A stretch of 64,000 nucleotides of DNA. It comes from Lachnospiraceae bacterium (lineage in GTDB: Bacteria > Bacillota > Clostridia > Lachnospirales > Lachnospiraceae). The translations under genes were made by a program, and so were the position numbers. The stretch covers positions 5,948 through 69,947 of the forward strand of contig CAAGPW010000126.1 in the NCBI GenBank assembly GCA_900771955.1. The letters run 5' to 3'. Shown here one piece after another: positions 51,176-61,054 of the stretch (positions within the stretch are counted from its first letter, which is position 1; each line of letters starts with the position of its first letter). The notes beneath the pieces are model-generated. The model searched no databases. It saw nothing but the letters and a program-made list of their open reading frames with translations, and was not told the DNA's origin.

Positions 51176-52491
51176 TGTTCGAGACAGTCAAAAATGCATT
51201 TAAAATTAAAGATATTAGACATAGAATCATTTTTACATTTTTTATGCTGATTGTCATTAGAATCGGATCCCAGTTACCTATTCCGGGTGTAGATCAAAAT
51301 GTGTTTGCACAGTGGTTTTCAAATCAGAACAGTGACGCATTTAGTTTTTTTGATGCTGTGACCGGTGGTTCATTTTTGCAGATGTCGGTATTTGCGTTGA
51401 ACATTACACCGTACATCACATCTTCCATCATCATGCAGCTGCTCACGATTGCAATTCCGAAATTAGAGGAAATGCAACGTGACGGCGAAGATGGCCGGAA
51501 GAAGATCGTTGAGATAACTCGTTATCTTACAATTGCACTTGCACTGATTGAATCCATTGCTATGGCAGTCGGATTTGGAAAGAACGGTTATTTGACAGCG
51601 TTTAATGCAATGAATGTATTTATGGTAATTGTTACTTTGACTGCAGGTTCGGCTGTACTTATGTGGATCGGCGAGCGGATTACGGAGAAAGGTGTTGGAA
51701 ATGGTATCTCTATCGTACTTACCATTAACATCATCTCACGTATTCCGAGCGACTTTGCCTCATTGTTCGAGCAGTTCGTGTCAGGCAAGACAGTTGCCAA
51801 GGGAGTTCTGGCAGTTGTAATCATACTGGCGGTTATCTTGCTTACAGTTGTATTCGTAGTTCTTCTCCAGGGTGCTGAGAGAAGAATTCCGGTACAGTAT
51901 TCCAAGAAGATCCAGGGAAGAAGACAGGTCGGCGGTCAGTCGACACATATTCCGCTCAAGGTTAACACCGGCGGCGTTATCCCGGTCATCTTCGCACAGT
52001 CACTGATGCAGTTCCCGGTCGTTATCGCATCCCTTCTGGGAAAAGGAAACGGAACGGGGATCGGCAGTAAGATCTTAAAAGGATTATCCCAGTCAAACTG
52101 GTGTGATCGAAGTGAGCCGATCTACAGCATTGGTCTGGTTGTATATATTGTTTTGATCATTGCGTTTGCATACTTCTATACGTCGATTACATTCAATCCG
52201 CTTGAAGTTGCAAATAATATGAAGAAAGCCGGTGGTTTTATTCCGGGCATACGTCCAGGAAAGCCAACCAGTGATTATTTGACAAAAATCTTGAATTATA
52301 TCATTTTTATAGGAGCTGCGGGATTAACAATCGTTGCGGTACTGCCGATCTTCTTCAGTGGTATCTTTAATGCGAATGTATCCTTCGGTGGAACCTCTAT
52401 CATCATTATTGTTGGTGTCGTAATTGAAACGATCAAACAGATTGAATCACAGATGCTGGTTCGTTACTATAAAGGATTTTTGAATGACTAA
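51175..52491 (+). CDS. secY: protein translocase subunit SecY
   Basis: The 438-residue protein has ten predicted membrane helices. RIGSQLPIPGVD begins the plug region, and YKGFLND closes the C-terminus. Cytoplasmic loops such as QGAERRIPVQYSKKIQGRR and GFIPGIRPGKPT are characteristic. It is the channel through which SecA pushes preproteins. It is coupled to rplO by a one-base overlap. The stretch after it has a perfect 10-bp hairpin. Confidence 0.97.
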   Translation: MFETVKNAFKIKDIRHRIIFTFFMLIVIRIGSQLPIPGVDQNVFAQWFSNQNSDAFSFFDAVTGGSFLQMSVFALNITPYITSSIIMQLLTIAIPKLEEMQRDGEDGRKKIVEITRYLTIALALIESIAMAVGFGKNGYLTAFNAMNVFMVIVTLTAGSAVLMWIGERITEKGVGNGISIVLTINIISRIPSDFASLFEQFVSGKTVAKGVLAVVIILAVILLTVVFVVLLQGAERRIPVQYSKKIQGRRQVGGQSTHIPLKVNTGGVIPVIFAQSLMQFPVVIASLLGKGNGTGIGSKILKGLSQSNWCDRSEPIYSIGLVVYIVLIIAFAYFYTSITFNPLEVANNMKKAGGFIPGIRPGKPTSDYLTKILNYIIFIGAAGLTIVAVLPIFFSGIFNANVSFGGTSIIIIVGVVIETIKQIESQMLVRYYKGFLND

Positions 52492-52503
52492 TGTGTGCCC
52501 GTT

Positions 52504-52527
52504 CGGATGCGGCATGTGCCGCATCCG
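52504..52527. other. perfect hairpin between secY and adk
   Basis: CGGATGCGGC pairs perfectly with GCCGCATCCG around ATGT. No T run follows, so it is not a standard terminator; an RNA-processing or mRNA-stabilising site is possible. Confidence 0.5.
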
Positions 52528-52597
52528 TATGTGGTACACTAAAGTTGTTTTTAGAGAAAAATGGGTTTATTGTGAAAAATGAGGAGGCTCTTCATAT

Positions 52598-53242
52598 ATG
52601 AAGATAATTATGTTAGGCGCACCAGGTGCCGGAAAAGGAACACAGGCAAAACAGATAGCAGATAAATATAAGATCCCGCATATTTCAACCGGAGATATTT
52701 TCCGTGCGAATATCAAGAATAATACGGAACTTGGACAGAAGGCAAAGAAATATATGGATCAGGGACTTTTAGTTCCGGATGAACTGACCTGCGATCTGGT
52801 TATGGACAGAATTAAACAGGACGACTGCAAGAACGGCTTCATTCTGGACGGATTTCCAAGAACGATTCCGCAGGCAGAGGCACTCGATGCAGCGCTTGAT
52901 AAAATAAATGAAAAGATGGATTATGCCATCAATGTAGACGTTCCGGATGAGAATATCGTAAATCGTATGGGAGGCAGAAGATGCTGCTTAAACTGTGGCG
53001 CTACATACCATATCGTTACGATCCCGACCAAGGTAGAGGGAATCTGTGACCGGTGTGGAAGCCCGGTTGTCTTAAGAGATGACGACAAGCCGGAAACCGT
53101 TCAGAAGCGTCTGACGGTATATCATGAACAGACACAGCCGCTCATTGATTATTATGAGAAACAGAATATCTTAAAGACTGTGGATGGAACAAAATCCATG
53201 GAAGCTGTATTCGCAGACATTACAGCAATTTTAGGAGCATAA
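52598..53242 (+). CDS. adk: adenylate kinase, zinc-lid type
   Basis: The 214-residue enzyme has the P-loop GAPGAGKGTQ, DGFPRTIPQAEAL, and a LID domain with two cysteine pairs (CLNC and CDRC around residues 130-152) that bind zinc as in other Gram-positives. It interconverts ATP plus AMP and two ADP. GAGGAGGC is upstream. It is followed after 3 nt by map. Confidence 0.97.
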   Translation: MKIIMLGAPGAGKGTQAKQIADKYKIPHISTGDIFRANIKNNTELGQKAKKYMDQGLLVPDELTCDLVMDRIKQDDCKNGFILDGFPRTIPQAEALDAALDKINEKMDYAINVDVPDENIVNRMGGRRCCLNCGATYHIVTIPTKVEGICDRCGSPVVLRDDDKPETVQKRLTVYHEQTQPLIDYYEKQNILKTVDGTKSMEAVFADITAILGA

Positions 53243-53245
53243 CAT

Positions 53246-54034
53246 ATGTCAGTAAGGGTAAAATCTGCCGATGAAATCGCACTGATGCGGGCAGCAGGCA
53301 AAATTCTTGCAAAAGTACATCAGGATCTCGGGCATGCTTTAAAACCGGGGATGTCGACGAAAGAAATTGACCGTCTCGGCGAGGAAATGATACGGAGTTA
53401 CGGGTGTGTTCCTTCTTTTCTGAATTATGAGGGATATCCGGCTTCGGTATGTGTGTCGGTCAATGATGAGGTCGTGCATGGAATTCCGAGAAAAGATCAT
53501 CTGATACAGGAAGGCGACATAGTGAGCCTGGATATCGGACTGATCTACAAAGGATATCATTCTGATGCGGCGCGCACTCACGGTGTGGGAGAGATCAGCA
53601 AAGAAGCGGCTCTTTTAATAGAAAGAACAAGAGGAAGCTTTTTTGCCGGGATGAAATTTGCAAAAGATGGAAATCACCTGAATGACATATCGGGAGCAAT
53701 TGGTGATTATGCAGAAAGTTTCGGCTACGGTGTGGTATATGATCTGGTCGGACATGGCATTGGAACCCACATGCATGAGGAGCCGGAGATACCGAATTTC
53801 CGGACACGCAGACGGGGGCTGAAATTAAAGTCTGGAATGACATTTGCCATAGAACCGATGATCAATGCCGGAGAACCGGAGGTCGCATGGATGGATGATG
53901 AGTGGACGGTCGTTACCGAAGACGGTTCACTGTCCGCCCATTATGAAAATACGATCGTCATCACAGATGGAAAACCGGAGATCCTGACGCTGACCGAAGA
54001 GGAAGCGGCAGCCGGAATCTGGGTGAACGAGTGA
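53246..54034 (+). CDS. map: methionine aminopeptidase, type I
   Basis: The 262-residue enzyme shows the five metal ligands: aspartates in SLDIGLIYKGYHSDAA, histidine in VGHGIGTHMHEEP, and glutamates in AIEPMIN and HYENTIVI. It removes the initiator methionine from new proteins. It is 3 nt after adk, as is standard in this cluster, with TTTAGGAGC upstream. Confidence 0.96.
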   Translation: MSVRVKSADEIALMRAAGKILAKVHQDLGHALKPGMSTKEIDRLGEEMIRSYGCVPSFLNYEGYPASVCVSVNDEVVHGIPRKDHLIQEGDIVSLDIGLIYKGYHSDAARTHGVGEISKEAALLIERTRGSFFAGMKFAKDGNHLNDISGAIGDYAESFGYGVVYDLVGHGIGTHMHEEPEIPNFRTRRRGLKLKSGMTFAIEPMINAGEPEVAWMDDEWTVVTEDGSLSAHYENTIVITDGKPEILTLTEEEAAAGIWVNE

Positions 54035-54049
54035 TGCCGGAGGGAAGCC

Positions 54050-54343
54050 ATGACAGTCAGGTTTGCAAAGGTAAAGGCCGGTCATGATAAAGATCATATT
54101 TATATGGTGGCCGGGGAGGACGAAAACAGGGTTTTCCTTGTAAATGGAACTACAAAAAAAATGCAGAATCCGAAAAAAAAGTCCAAAAAACATATTCAGA
54201 TTATCAAAAATCTACCGAAGAATATAACAGGGCATTTTTTGGAAGAAGCTGACTGGTCGGACGAGACCGTAAAAATAGCATTGAACGAATATGCAGCTTC
54301 TATAAATAATAGAAGAATCAGCAATAAAACCGTAAAGGAATAA
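54050..54343 (+). CDS. KOW-domain RNA-binding protein
   Basis: The 97-residue basic protein has an N-terminal KOW-like fold ([19 protein letters not shown]) followed by [19 protein letters not shown]. The length and placement between map and infA match the L14e-like KOW proteins of Clostridia, whose role on the ribosome is not established. It starts 15 nt after map with GGAGGGAAGC. Confidence 0.85.
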   Translation: MTVRFAKVKAGHDKDHIYMVAGEDENRVFLVNGTTKKMQNPKKKSKKHIQIIKNLPKNITGHFLEEADWSDETVKIALNEYAASINNRRISNKTVKE

Positions 54344-54362
54344 TCAGGAGGATTTTTTTAAA

Positions 54363-54581
54363 ATGTCAAAAGCAGATGTAATCGAAGTAGAAGGAACCGT
54401 TATTGAAAAGTTGCCGAATGCAATGTTCCAGGTAGAACTGGAAAATGGTCACCAGGTGCTTGCACATATCAGTGGAAAGTTGCGTATGAATTTTATCCGC
54501 ATTCTGCCGGGTGATAAAGTAACAATTGAAATGTCCCCATATGATCTGACCAAGGGAAGAATCATCTGGAGAGATAAATAA
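54363..54581 (+). CDS. infA: translation initiation factor IF-1
   Basis: The 72-residue S1-fold protein has [20 protein letters not shown], then [20 protein letters not shown] and LTKGRIIWR. It occupies the A site during initiation. CAGGAGG is upstream. Confidence 0.97.
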   Translation: MSKADVIEVEGTVIEKLPNAMFQVELENGHQVLAHISGKLRMNFIRILPGDKVTIEMSPYDLTKGRIIWRDK

Positions 54582-54608
54582 ATCTGAAAAAAAGCGTGAG
54601 AAAATGTC

Positions 54609-54637
54609 TTGCTTTTTTGTGGGACGTATGCTAAAAT
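54609..54637 (+). promoter_or_regulatory. possible internal promoter before rpmJ
   Basis: TTGCTT at 54609-54614 and TAAAAT at 54632-54637 are 17 nt apart. An AAAAAAGC/GCTTTTTT hairpin (54586-54618), perhaps a weak terminator after infA, overlaps the -35 box. Confidence 0.4.
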
Positions 54638-54719
54638 GCTAATTGACGCTTTTTAGAAAGCTTGAAAATCCTGTAAAAATTCAGGAGAACAGGGCATTTA
54701 TAGAAAGGAGGACTTTGCT

Positions 54720-54833
54720 GTGAAGGTAAGATCATCAGTTAAACCGATTTGCGAAAAATGCAAAGTTATCAAGAGAAAGGGAAGCATCAGAATTATCTGT
54801 GAGAACCCGAAGCATAAACAGAGACAGGGCTAA
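54720..54833 (+). CDS. rpmJ: 50S ribosomal protein L36
   Basis: The 37-residue protein starts with GTG and reads [20 protein letters not shown], then [16 protein letters not shown]. The C-x2-C ... C-x4-H zinc ribbon is complete. AAAGGAGG lies 6 nt upstream. The 266 nt after it, before rpsM, hold no gene. They contain hairpins such as GGAACACGC-GGAT-GCGTGTTCC-like at 54906-54930 followed by a T-rich stretch, perhaps a partial terminator. Confidence 0.96.
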   Translation: MKVRSSVKPICEKCKVIKRKGSIRIICENPKHKQRQG

Positions 54834-55099
54834 TTCCCGTCTGTTTAGCAAAAATTCATTATGTGCGGCTGTCAGTGAAAGCATTCACTGATTCATAATA
54901 AAACTGGAAACACGCGGATGCGTGTTCCCTCTTTTCTGTTGTCTTTTGATACCGAGAGGACAGCAGAGTTTGTTATTTTTATCAATTACACAAGGATGGG
55001 CAGGTGTATGCACACATTTCAGGCCGGGAAACCGGAGCTGCATGGGTTTGCCAGATTCCTTAAAACAACTAAGAAATCTTTATGGAGGTGTAAACACAC

Positions 55100-55468
55100 A
55101 TGGCTCGTATCGCAGGTGTAGATTTACCAAGAGAAAAACGTGTTGAGATCGGTCTGACTTATATCTACGGAATCGGCAGAGTAAGTTCAAACCGTATCCT
55201 TGCTGAGGCAAAAGTAGATCCGAATACTCGTTGTAAGGATTTGACAGATGATGAAGTAAAAAGAATCAGTGCTGTCATTGATGAATCCCAGACAGTTGAA
55301 GGTGATTTAAGAAGAGAGATCGCTCTTAATATTAAGAGATTACAGGAAATCGGATGCTATCGTGGTATCCGTCACAGAAAAGGACTTCCGGTTCGTGGTC
55401 AGAAGACAAAGACCAATGCAAGAACAAGAAAAGGTCCGAAGAGAACAGTTGCAAATAAGAAAAAATAA
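55100..55468 (+). CDS. rpsM: 30S ribosomal protein S13
   Basis: The 122-residue protein starts [20 protein letters not shown] and contains [20 protein letters not shown] and a basic [11 protein letters not shown] tail. It contacts P-site tRNA and the 50S. TGGAGGT precedes the ATG. Confidence 0.97.
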   Translation: MARIAGVDLPREKRVEIGLTYIYGIGRVSSNRILAEAKVDPNTRCKDLTDDEVKRISAVIDESQTVEGDLRREIALNIKRLQEIGCYRGIRHRKGLPVRGQKTKTNARTRKGPKRTVANKKK

Positions 55469-55526
55469 GCAGTAAATACTTGCAACAGGCAAATTATTTA
55501 GAAAAAGAAAGTAGGTTAGTTTAGAT

Positions 55527-55922
55527 ATGGCTAATAAAGTTACAAAAAAAGTGACAAAAAAGCGTGTAAAGAAAAACGTTGAACACGGACAGGCACATAT
55601 TCAGTCATCTTTTAACAATACAATTGTAACAATTACAGATGCTGAAGGAAACGCTTTATCATGGGCAAGTGCTGGTGGTCTCGGATTTAGAGGTTCAAAG
55701 AAATCTACTCCATATGCTGCACAGATGGCAGCTGAAACAGCTACAAAGGCAGCTTTAATTCATGGTTTAAAAACAGTTGACGTTATGGTTAAAGGACCAG
55801 GTTCAGGCAGAGAAGCAGCAATCCGTGCACTTCAGGCCTGCGGACTCGAAGTTGTTTCCATCAGAGACGTAACTCCGGTACCTCACAATGGATGTCGTCC
55901 ACCAAAACGCAGAAGAGTCTAA
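55527..55922 (+). CDS. rpsK: 30S ribosomal protein S11
   Basis: The 131-residue protein has [36 protein letters not shown] and [17 protein letters not shown] at the end. It forms part of the mRNA exit channel. The ribosome site (AAAGTAGGTTAG) is weaker than in its neighbours. Confidence 0.97.
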   Translation: MANKVTKKVTKKRVKKNVEHGQAHIQSSFNNTIVTITDAEGNALSWASAGGLGFRGSKKSTPYAAQMAAETATKAALIHGLKTVDVMVKGPGSGREAAIRALQACGLEVVSIRDVTPVPHNGCRPPKRRRV

Positions 55923-55941
55923 TTAGGAGGTATGATTTAAG

Positions 55942-56535
55942 ATGGCAGTTAATAAAGTTCCTGTTCTGAAAAGATGCAGATCTCTTGGTTTAGAGCCAAG
56001 TTATTTAGGATATGATAAAAAATCCAATAGAGAATTAAAGAGAGCAAACAAGAAGATGTCTGAGTATGCACTTCAGCTCAGAGAGAAACAGAAAGCAAAA
56101 TTCATCTATGGTGTGCTGGAGAAACCATTCCACAACTATTATGAAAAAGCTGATATGATGAAGGGCATGACAGGTACAAACCTGATGACGATCTTAGAGA
56201 GCAGACTGGACAACGTAGTTTTCCGTCTTGGCTTTGCAAGAACAAGAAAAGAAGCTAGACAGATCGTTGATCACAAGTTCGTAACTGTAAATGGAAAGAA
56301 AGTAAACATTCCTTCTTACTTAGTAAAAGCTGGTGATGTGATCGAAATTGACGAGAAACATAAAAACAGCCAGAGAATGAAAGACGTTGTAGAAGTTGCC
56401 GGTGGCAGATTAGTACCGGAATGGCTTGATGTCGATGCTGAGAAGTTACAGGGAACTGTGAAGGAATTACCTTCCAGAGAAATGATCGATGTACCGGTAG
56501 ACGAAATGCTGATTGTCGAGTTATATTCAAAATAA
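55942..56535 (+). CDS. rpsD: 30S ribosomal protein S4
   Basis: The 197-residue protein has the S4 RNA-binding domain with [20 protein letters not shown] and an N-terminal region without cysteines, i.e. the zinc-free form. It nucleates 30S assembly and autoregulates alpha operons in other bacteria. A hairpin follows its stop codon. Confidence 0.97.
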   Translation: MAVNKVPVLKRCRSLGLEPSYLGYDKKSNRELKRANKKMSEYALQLREKQKAKFIYGVLEKPFHNYYEKADMMKGMTGTNLMTILESRLDNVVFRLGFARTRKEARQIVDHKFVTVNGKKVNIPSYLVKAGDVIEIDEKHKNSQRMKDVVEVAGGRLVPEWLDVDAEKLQGTVKELPSREMIDVPVDEMLIVELYSK

Positions 56536-56546
56536 TAGCGCAGGAT

Positions 56547-56575
56547 AATAGCATCAATTTTATATTGATGCTATT
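56547..56575 (+). other. perfect 12-bp hairpin between rpsD and rpoA
   Basis: AATAGCATCAAT pairs with ATTGATGCTATT around TTTAT. No long T run follows, so it may pause, process or partly terminate the transcript before rpoA. Confidence 0.5.
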
Positions 56576-56631
56576 GTATGCATTGACACGATATATGTAT
56601 GGATACCCGAAAAGAAGGAGGGACTTTAAGC

Positions 56632-57591
56632 GTGTTTGATTTTGAAAAACCTAAGATTGAAATTGCGGAAATTTCAGATGACAAAAGATACGGCAGATTT
56701 GTTGTAGAACCTTTGGAAAGAGGTTACGGTACAACGCTTGGTAATTCTCTTAGAAGAATTATGCTTTCTTCATTACCAGGTGCGGCAGTAAGTCAGGTAA
56801 AAATCGATGGCGTTTTACATGAATTCAGTTCCATTCCGGGCGTAAAGGAAGACGTAACTGAAATCATCATGAATATCAAGAACCTTGCGATCAAGAATGA
56901 CAGCGCGACCAATGAGCCGAAAGCTGCCTATATTGAATTCGAGGGCGAAGGTGTTGTAACAGCAGCGGATATTCAGGTTGATCAGGATATTGAAATTTTG
57001 AATCCGGATTTGGTAATCGCACACTTAAATGGTGGTGCAGATTCCAAATTATACATGGAGCTCACCATTACAAAGGGCAGAGGCTATGTAAATGCGGAGA
57101 AGAATAAAAACGGTGATCTGCCGATCGGCGTGATCGCAGTTGATTCAATTTACACACCGGTAGAGCGTGTAAATCTTACAATTGAAAATACCCGTGTTGG
57201 TCAGATCACAGATTATGATAAACTGACAATGGATGTATTTACCAATGGCACACTGGCTCCGGATGAAGCAGTCAGTCTGGCAGCAAAGGTATTGAGCGAG
57301 CACTTAAGCCTTTTCATCAACCTGTCAGAAGTTGCACAGCAGACGGATGTCATGGTAGAGAAAGAAGACAATGCACAGGCGAAGGTTCTTGAAATGAACA
57401 TTGATGAACTGGAATTGTCTGTTCGTTCCTACAACTGCTTAAAGAGAGCCGGCATCAATACGGTTGAGGAACTCACAAACCGTACACCGGAAGATATGAT
57501 GAAAGTCCGTAACCTTGGACGTAAGTCATTGGAAGAAGTTTTAGCGAAGTTGAAAGAGCTTGGTCTTCAGTTAAATCAGGGAGACGAATAA
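56632..57591 (+). CDS. rpoA: RNA polymerase alpha subunit
   Basis: From GTG 56632 the protein has 319 residues. The N-terminal dimerisation domain has [20 protein letters not shown]. The C-terminal domain (from about 245) has [20 protein letters not shown] and [13 protein letters not shown], the DNA- and activator-contacting part. GAAGGAGGG lies upstream of the GTG. An in-frame ATG at 56599 lies before the ribosome site and is rejected. Confidence 0.96.
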   Translation: MFDFEKPKIEIAEISDDKRYGRFVVEPLERGYGTTLGNSLRRIMLSSLPGAAVSQVKIDGVLHEFSSIPGVKEDVTEIIMNIKNLAIKNDSATNEPKAAYIEFEGEGVVTAADIQVDQDIEILNPDLVIAHLNGGADSKLYMELTITKGRGYVNAEKNKNGDLPIGVIAVDSIYTPVERVNLTIENTRVGQITDYDKLTMDVFTNGTLAPDEAVSLAAKVLSEHLSLFINLSEVAQQTDVMVEKEDNAQAKVLEMNIDELELSVRSYNCLKRAGINTVEELTNRTPEDMMKVRNLGRKSLEEVLAKLKELGLQLNQGDE

Positions 57592-57718
57592 GGCATACGC
57601 AGTAAGTCCGATTGGCATGCAGGTGTCAGCTCATGCGTGGGTGAACAAATTAAAAATTGCATTCGGTAAGTAAGACCAAAGGGCGTGGCCGGATGTTCCA
57701 CAATGGAGGATTATAAAA

Positions 57719-58255
57719 ATGGCAAAGTATAGAAAATTAGGAAGAACATCAGATCAGAGAAAAGCATTGATCAGAGGTCAGGTAACAGCATTATTATACA
57801 ATGGCAAGATCGTTACCACAGAAGCAAAGGCTAAGGAAATCCGCAAAGTTGCAGAAGGACTTATCGCACTTGCTGTAAAAGAAAAAGACAACTTTGAAGA
57901 AGTAACTGTAAAAGCTAAAGTTGCCCGCAAAGACAAAGATGGCAAGAGAGTCAAAGAAGTTGTAGACGGAAAGAAAGTTACCGTATATGACGAAGTTGAA
58001 AAGACCATCAAGAAAGATAAGCCGTCCCGTCTTCATGCAAGAAGAGAAATGTTAAAGGTTCTTTATCCGGTAAAAGAAGTTCCGACTGACGCTGCTGGAA
58101 AGAAAAAGAACACAAAGCAGGTTGATTTACCGGCAAAATTATTTGATGAAATCGCTCCGAAGTATGCAGATCGTAACGGTGGTTATACCAGAATCGTAAA
58201 AATCGGTCAGCGTAAAGGTGACGGTGCATTAGAAGTTCTGCTTGAGTTAGTATAA
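57719..58255 (+). CDS. rplQ: 50S ribosomal protein L17 with a lineage-type insertion
   Basis: The 178-residue protein begins [20 protein letters not shown] and ends [21 protein letters not shown]. subtilis L17 has about 120 residues; the extra 58 form a Lys/Glu-rich insertion (about residues 66-105, [18 protein letters not shown]) and an extended middle. It is the last gene of the superoperon and is followed by a terminator. Confidence 0.95.
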   Translation: MAKYRKLGRTSDQRKALIRGQVTALLYNGKIVTTEAKAKEIRKVAEGLIALAVKEKDNFEEVTVKAKVARKDKDGKRVKEVVDGKKVTVYDEVEKTIKKDKPSRLHARREMLKVLYPVKEVPTDAAGKKKNTKQVDLPAKLFDEIAPKYADRNGGYTRIVKIGQRKGDGALEVLLELV

Positions 58256-58270
58256 TTGATAAAATAACAA

Positions 58271-58326
58271 AAAAGAAAGGATATTTTCGGAAGACCAGAT
58301 GGTCAACTGAGAATATCCTTTTTTCT
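58271..58326 (+). terminator. terminator of the ribosomal superoperon
   Basis: AAAGGATATT pairs with AATATCCTTT with an inner GACCA/TGGTC helix, and a T run follows. Confidence 0.88.
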
Positions 58327-58356
58327 GTAATGGCGATTGCTGATCCCGTTTCTGCC

Positions 58357-58818
58357 TTAGCGTGCAGCAGATCCCTTGTCCGGTGTCCAGGCATCCGTAA
58401 TAATATCAACACTGTTTTTGTCTTCTTTGTACAGTGCAAGCAGGGTTTCCCAGAGTGTGTGAATTTTTGCAGTCAGCACTGCATTTGCGGAAACACTGTA
58501 TGGGGCAAGCGCATTTACATCAAACAGACGCATGGATACCGGAGGAAGAAAGACAAGGTTTAAAGAACGTGTCTTGCCGTCGCAGGTCTCGATGTCCTCG
58601 TAGGTGATCATGACAAAATCCTCTCCGCGGTAATTGCAGGAAAAGGCTACATAACATTCATCCATCAGCCATTCTTTGTTATCCTCTTTTACGACGATCT
58701 TTTTGTCGCGATCCTCATATTCGGATGTTTCAATCTCAAGGCGCCATTTCAGATGCTTCGCTTTTGTATCTTTTAACATATCATCCAATTTTGCATTTAA
58801 AGCTTCTGGGCTCATCAT
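58357..58818 (-). CDS. conserved-looking small protein of unknown function
   Basis: The 153-residue soluble protein has no signal peptide or membrane segment. I do not recognise the family. It is acidic at the N-terminus (SPEALNAKLDDMLKDTKAKH), then has beta-type stretches (LKWRLEIETSEYEDRDKKIV; CYVAFSCNYRGEDFVMITYE) and a conserved-looking FLPPVSMRLFDVNALAPYSV. AAAGGAG lies before the ATG. It is convergent with the ribosomal operon and upstream of nothing on its own strand. Confidence 0.7.
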   Translation of the reverse strand: MMSPEALNAKLDDMLKDTKAKHLKWRLEIETSEYEDRDKKIVVKEDNKEWLMDECYVAFSCNYRGEDFVMITYEDIETCDGKTRSLNLVFLPPVSMRLFDVNALAPYSVSANAVLTAKIHTLWETLLALYKEDKNSVDIITDAWTPDKGSAAR

Positions 58819-58960
58819 ATTGTAAAATCTCCTTTGAAAAGTCTATCTTTTCTGATTATAGCATATTCGTCTGTGGAATGAAACTGATTCCTCAAATGAA
58901 ACAACACCATGCAGTCTGGCAGTAGCGCTTAACGAAGGTACGCAAAAGTCTTTTGCACAG

Positions 58961-60871
58961 TTAAACATAAAGCGCACACCAGCGCGCAAAGCAGACCAGA
59001 TTCCAGATGATGTCTGCGAGATAGTCATTTTCGACTGGAGCAGCATAATATTTGTGCAGCAGGAACTGGACGGCATCTGCTTTTAAAAACGGATAGCGCA
59101 GAATGGAGGTACGGCTCAAAGTGTCTGTGACATATTCTTTCAGTTCCGTATGCAGCCAGTCATGAATGGGTGGAATAAATCCTTCTTTTTTCTGATAGAC
59201 CAGTTCATCGGGAAGCAGTCCTTTTGCAGCTTTTTTTAAGAGGTATTTTGTCTCTCCGCCCCTGATCTTGTAGGAACCGGGTAAAGAGTTTACATAATCT
59301 ACCAGGCGATGGTCTAAAAACGGAGAGCGGATCTCCAGACCGTGCGCCATGGAGAGTGCATCGGTATAGCTTAATACCTGATCCGGTAAAAATGAGGTCT
59401 GGAAATATTCCAGGGAACGGTTTAAGGCGTCTGTGCCACTTAAGGTGGAAAAGATCTCACGGAGCTGCATAAGCGTCTGTTTGCCGGCTATCTGTTCGCC
59501 AAATACTTCATCGGATAAAAACAGCCCCTTGTCGGCATCTGTCATGTTAAGCATGCGATAGCTTAAGAGTACCTCACTGCCTTTGCAGAAGTCAAAGAGA
59601 CTGGATAAAAAGTCAAGGCGGTCAACAAACGGCACAAGCTTTGCAAGGTCAGGTGAGGTCAGATTTTTGGCTTTGATTTTAGAAAAGTACTGCATTGGGA
59701 AAGCGAGCTGCTGAGGCAGATAGCTGCCAAAAAGTTCATCTGCACCATCACCGGAAAGCACTGCTTTTACATCGTTTCTGGCGCGCTTTGCCAAAAACCA
59801 GGTGGATGCGGAGGCGGCAAAAGGCTGATCAAAGCAGCGGATAACAGTATCCAGATCTGCGATCATATCCTGGGCGGTCATTGGCATGCAGGTGTGGTTG
59901 GTATGACAGTATGCGGCGGCTCTGGCAGAATTTGCAGTATCCTCGGCTTTGTGGTAGAGTGTGCCCGGGTGTCTGGCTTCGTGTTTCAGACAATAGGTGC
60001 GGAGTGGTTTACTCTGTGCGGCGGAGGCAGTGACGGCGCCAGAGGTGGATGCGGTGGAAGCAATTGCAGTGACTGCACCGGAATCCAGACCACCGCTTAA
60101 AAAGGCACCGATCTCTACATCGGCATCCAGGCGAAGTTTTACCGCATCCTCCAGGAGAAAGCGTATCTTTTCGATGGCAGTCGGAAGAGAATCCCTTGAA
60201 ACCGGAGCAAAGGAAGGAGAATAATACCGCGTCAGCTTTTTCCCGGAAGCAGAAAAGGTGAGCATAGTTCCGGGACGGAGGGCGTAGATATCCGAAAAAG
60301 CGGTTCCCGGAGAGCAGACTGCCTGAAAGGAAAAATAGGAATAGAGTGCTGAGGGATTGATCTTTTTCGTATAAGAAGGGTGAAGCAAAATGCTCTTGAT
60401 CTCGGAAGCGAAGACAATTTTGGTTCCGTTGTAGTAGTAAAACAGCGGTTTTACGCCCAGACGGTCACGGATCAGAAATAGGCGTTCCACTTTGCGGTCC
60501 CAGAGTGCAATGGCGAACATGCCGTTTATTTTTTTGACGAAATCAGTGCCGTATTCCTCATAGAGATGGACGATCAGTTCAGAATCTGAGTGATCTGAAT
60601 AAAAGCTGTGGCCTTTCTTCTTCAGATCCAAGATCAGTTCCCTGTAATTGTAGATTTCTCCATTCCAGACGGCAAAAATGGTGGAATCCTCATTTTGGAC
60701 AGGCTGTCCGCCAAAGACCGGGTCGACAATGGAGAGACGTCTGGAGCAGAGGTTCATTCTGCCGTCACTGTAACAGCCCGTTCCGTCCGGTCCGCGGTGG
60801 CGGATCGCATTTCCCATGTGATTTAAGAGCGCATCATCCGCATGTCCGGAAAAACCGCAGATTCCACACAT
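58961..60871 (-). CDS. asnB: glutamine-hydrolysing asparagine synthetase
   Basis: The 636-residue enzyme starts MCGICGFSGHADD, with Cys2 as the glutaminase nucleophile after methionine removal. RHRGPDGTGCY and the NGEIYNYRE motif complete the N-terminal amidotransferase domain. The C-terminal synthetase domain (from about 220) has the pyrophosphate loop LSGGLDSGAV and later LSGDGADELFGSY. It makes asparagine from aspartate, glutamine and ATP. AAAGGAGG precedes the start. The length is normal for this family. Confidence 0.95.
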   Translation of the reverse strand: MCGICGFSGHADDALLNHMGNAIRHRGPDGTGCYSDGRMNLCSRRLSIVDPVFGGQPVQNEDSTIFAVWNGEIYNYRELILDLKKKGHSFYSDHSDSELIVHLYEEYGTDFVKKINGMFAIALWDRKVERLFLIRDRLGVKPLFYYYNGTKIVFASEIKSILLHPSYTKKINPSALYSYFSFQAVCSPGTAFSDIYALRPGTMLTFSASGKKLTRYYSPSFAPVSRDSLPTAIEKIRFLLEDAVKLRLDADVEIGAFLSGGLDSGAVTAIASTASTSGAVTASAAQSKPLRTYCLKHEARHPGTLYHKAEDTANSARAAAYCHTNHTCMPMTAQDMIADLDTVIRCFDQPFAASASTWFLAKRARNDVKAVLSGDGADELFGSYLPQQLAFPMQYFSKIKAKNLTSPDLAKLVPFVDRLDFLSSLFDFCKGSEVLLSYRMLNMTDADKGLFLSDEVFGEQIAGKQTLMQLREIFSTLSGTDALNRSLEYFQTSFLPDQVLSYTDALSMAHGLEIRSPFLDHRLVDYVNSLPGSYKIRGGETKYLLKKAAKGLLPDELVYQKKEGFIPPIHDWLHTELKEYVTDTLSRTSILRYPFLKADAVQFLLHKYYAAPVENDYLADIIWNLVCFARWCALYV

Positions 60872-61054
60872 AATATTCCTCCTTTGCAGGTCAGCTGACC
60901 GTAAAAACAGTGATTTTTGTTTCTGCTTTCTATTATACTGGAATCCGCCAGAAACGCAAAGAAGAATTCGACCGGAATGAATTGTACAAATAAAAAAAAG
61001 GTGCTAGAATAGGGGAGGTTTCAAATAACAAAAACTGATATAAGGCATAATAGG

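Noticed and set aside
41166..58255. tRNA genes within the ribosomal cluster gaps
   Set aside because: No cloverleaf with T-loop and CCA-type end was found in any gap.
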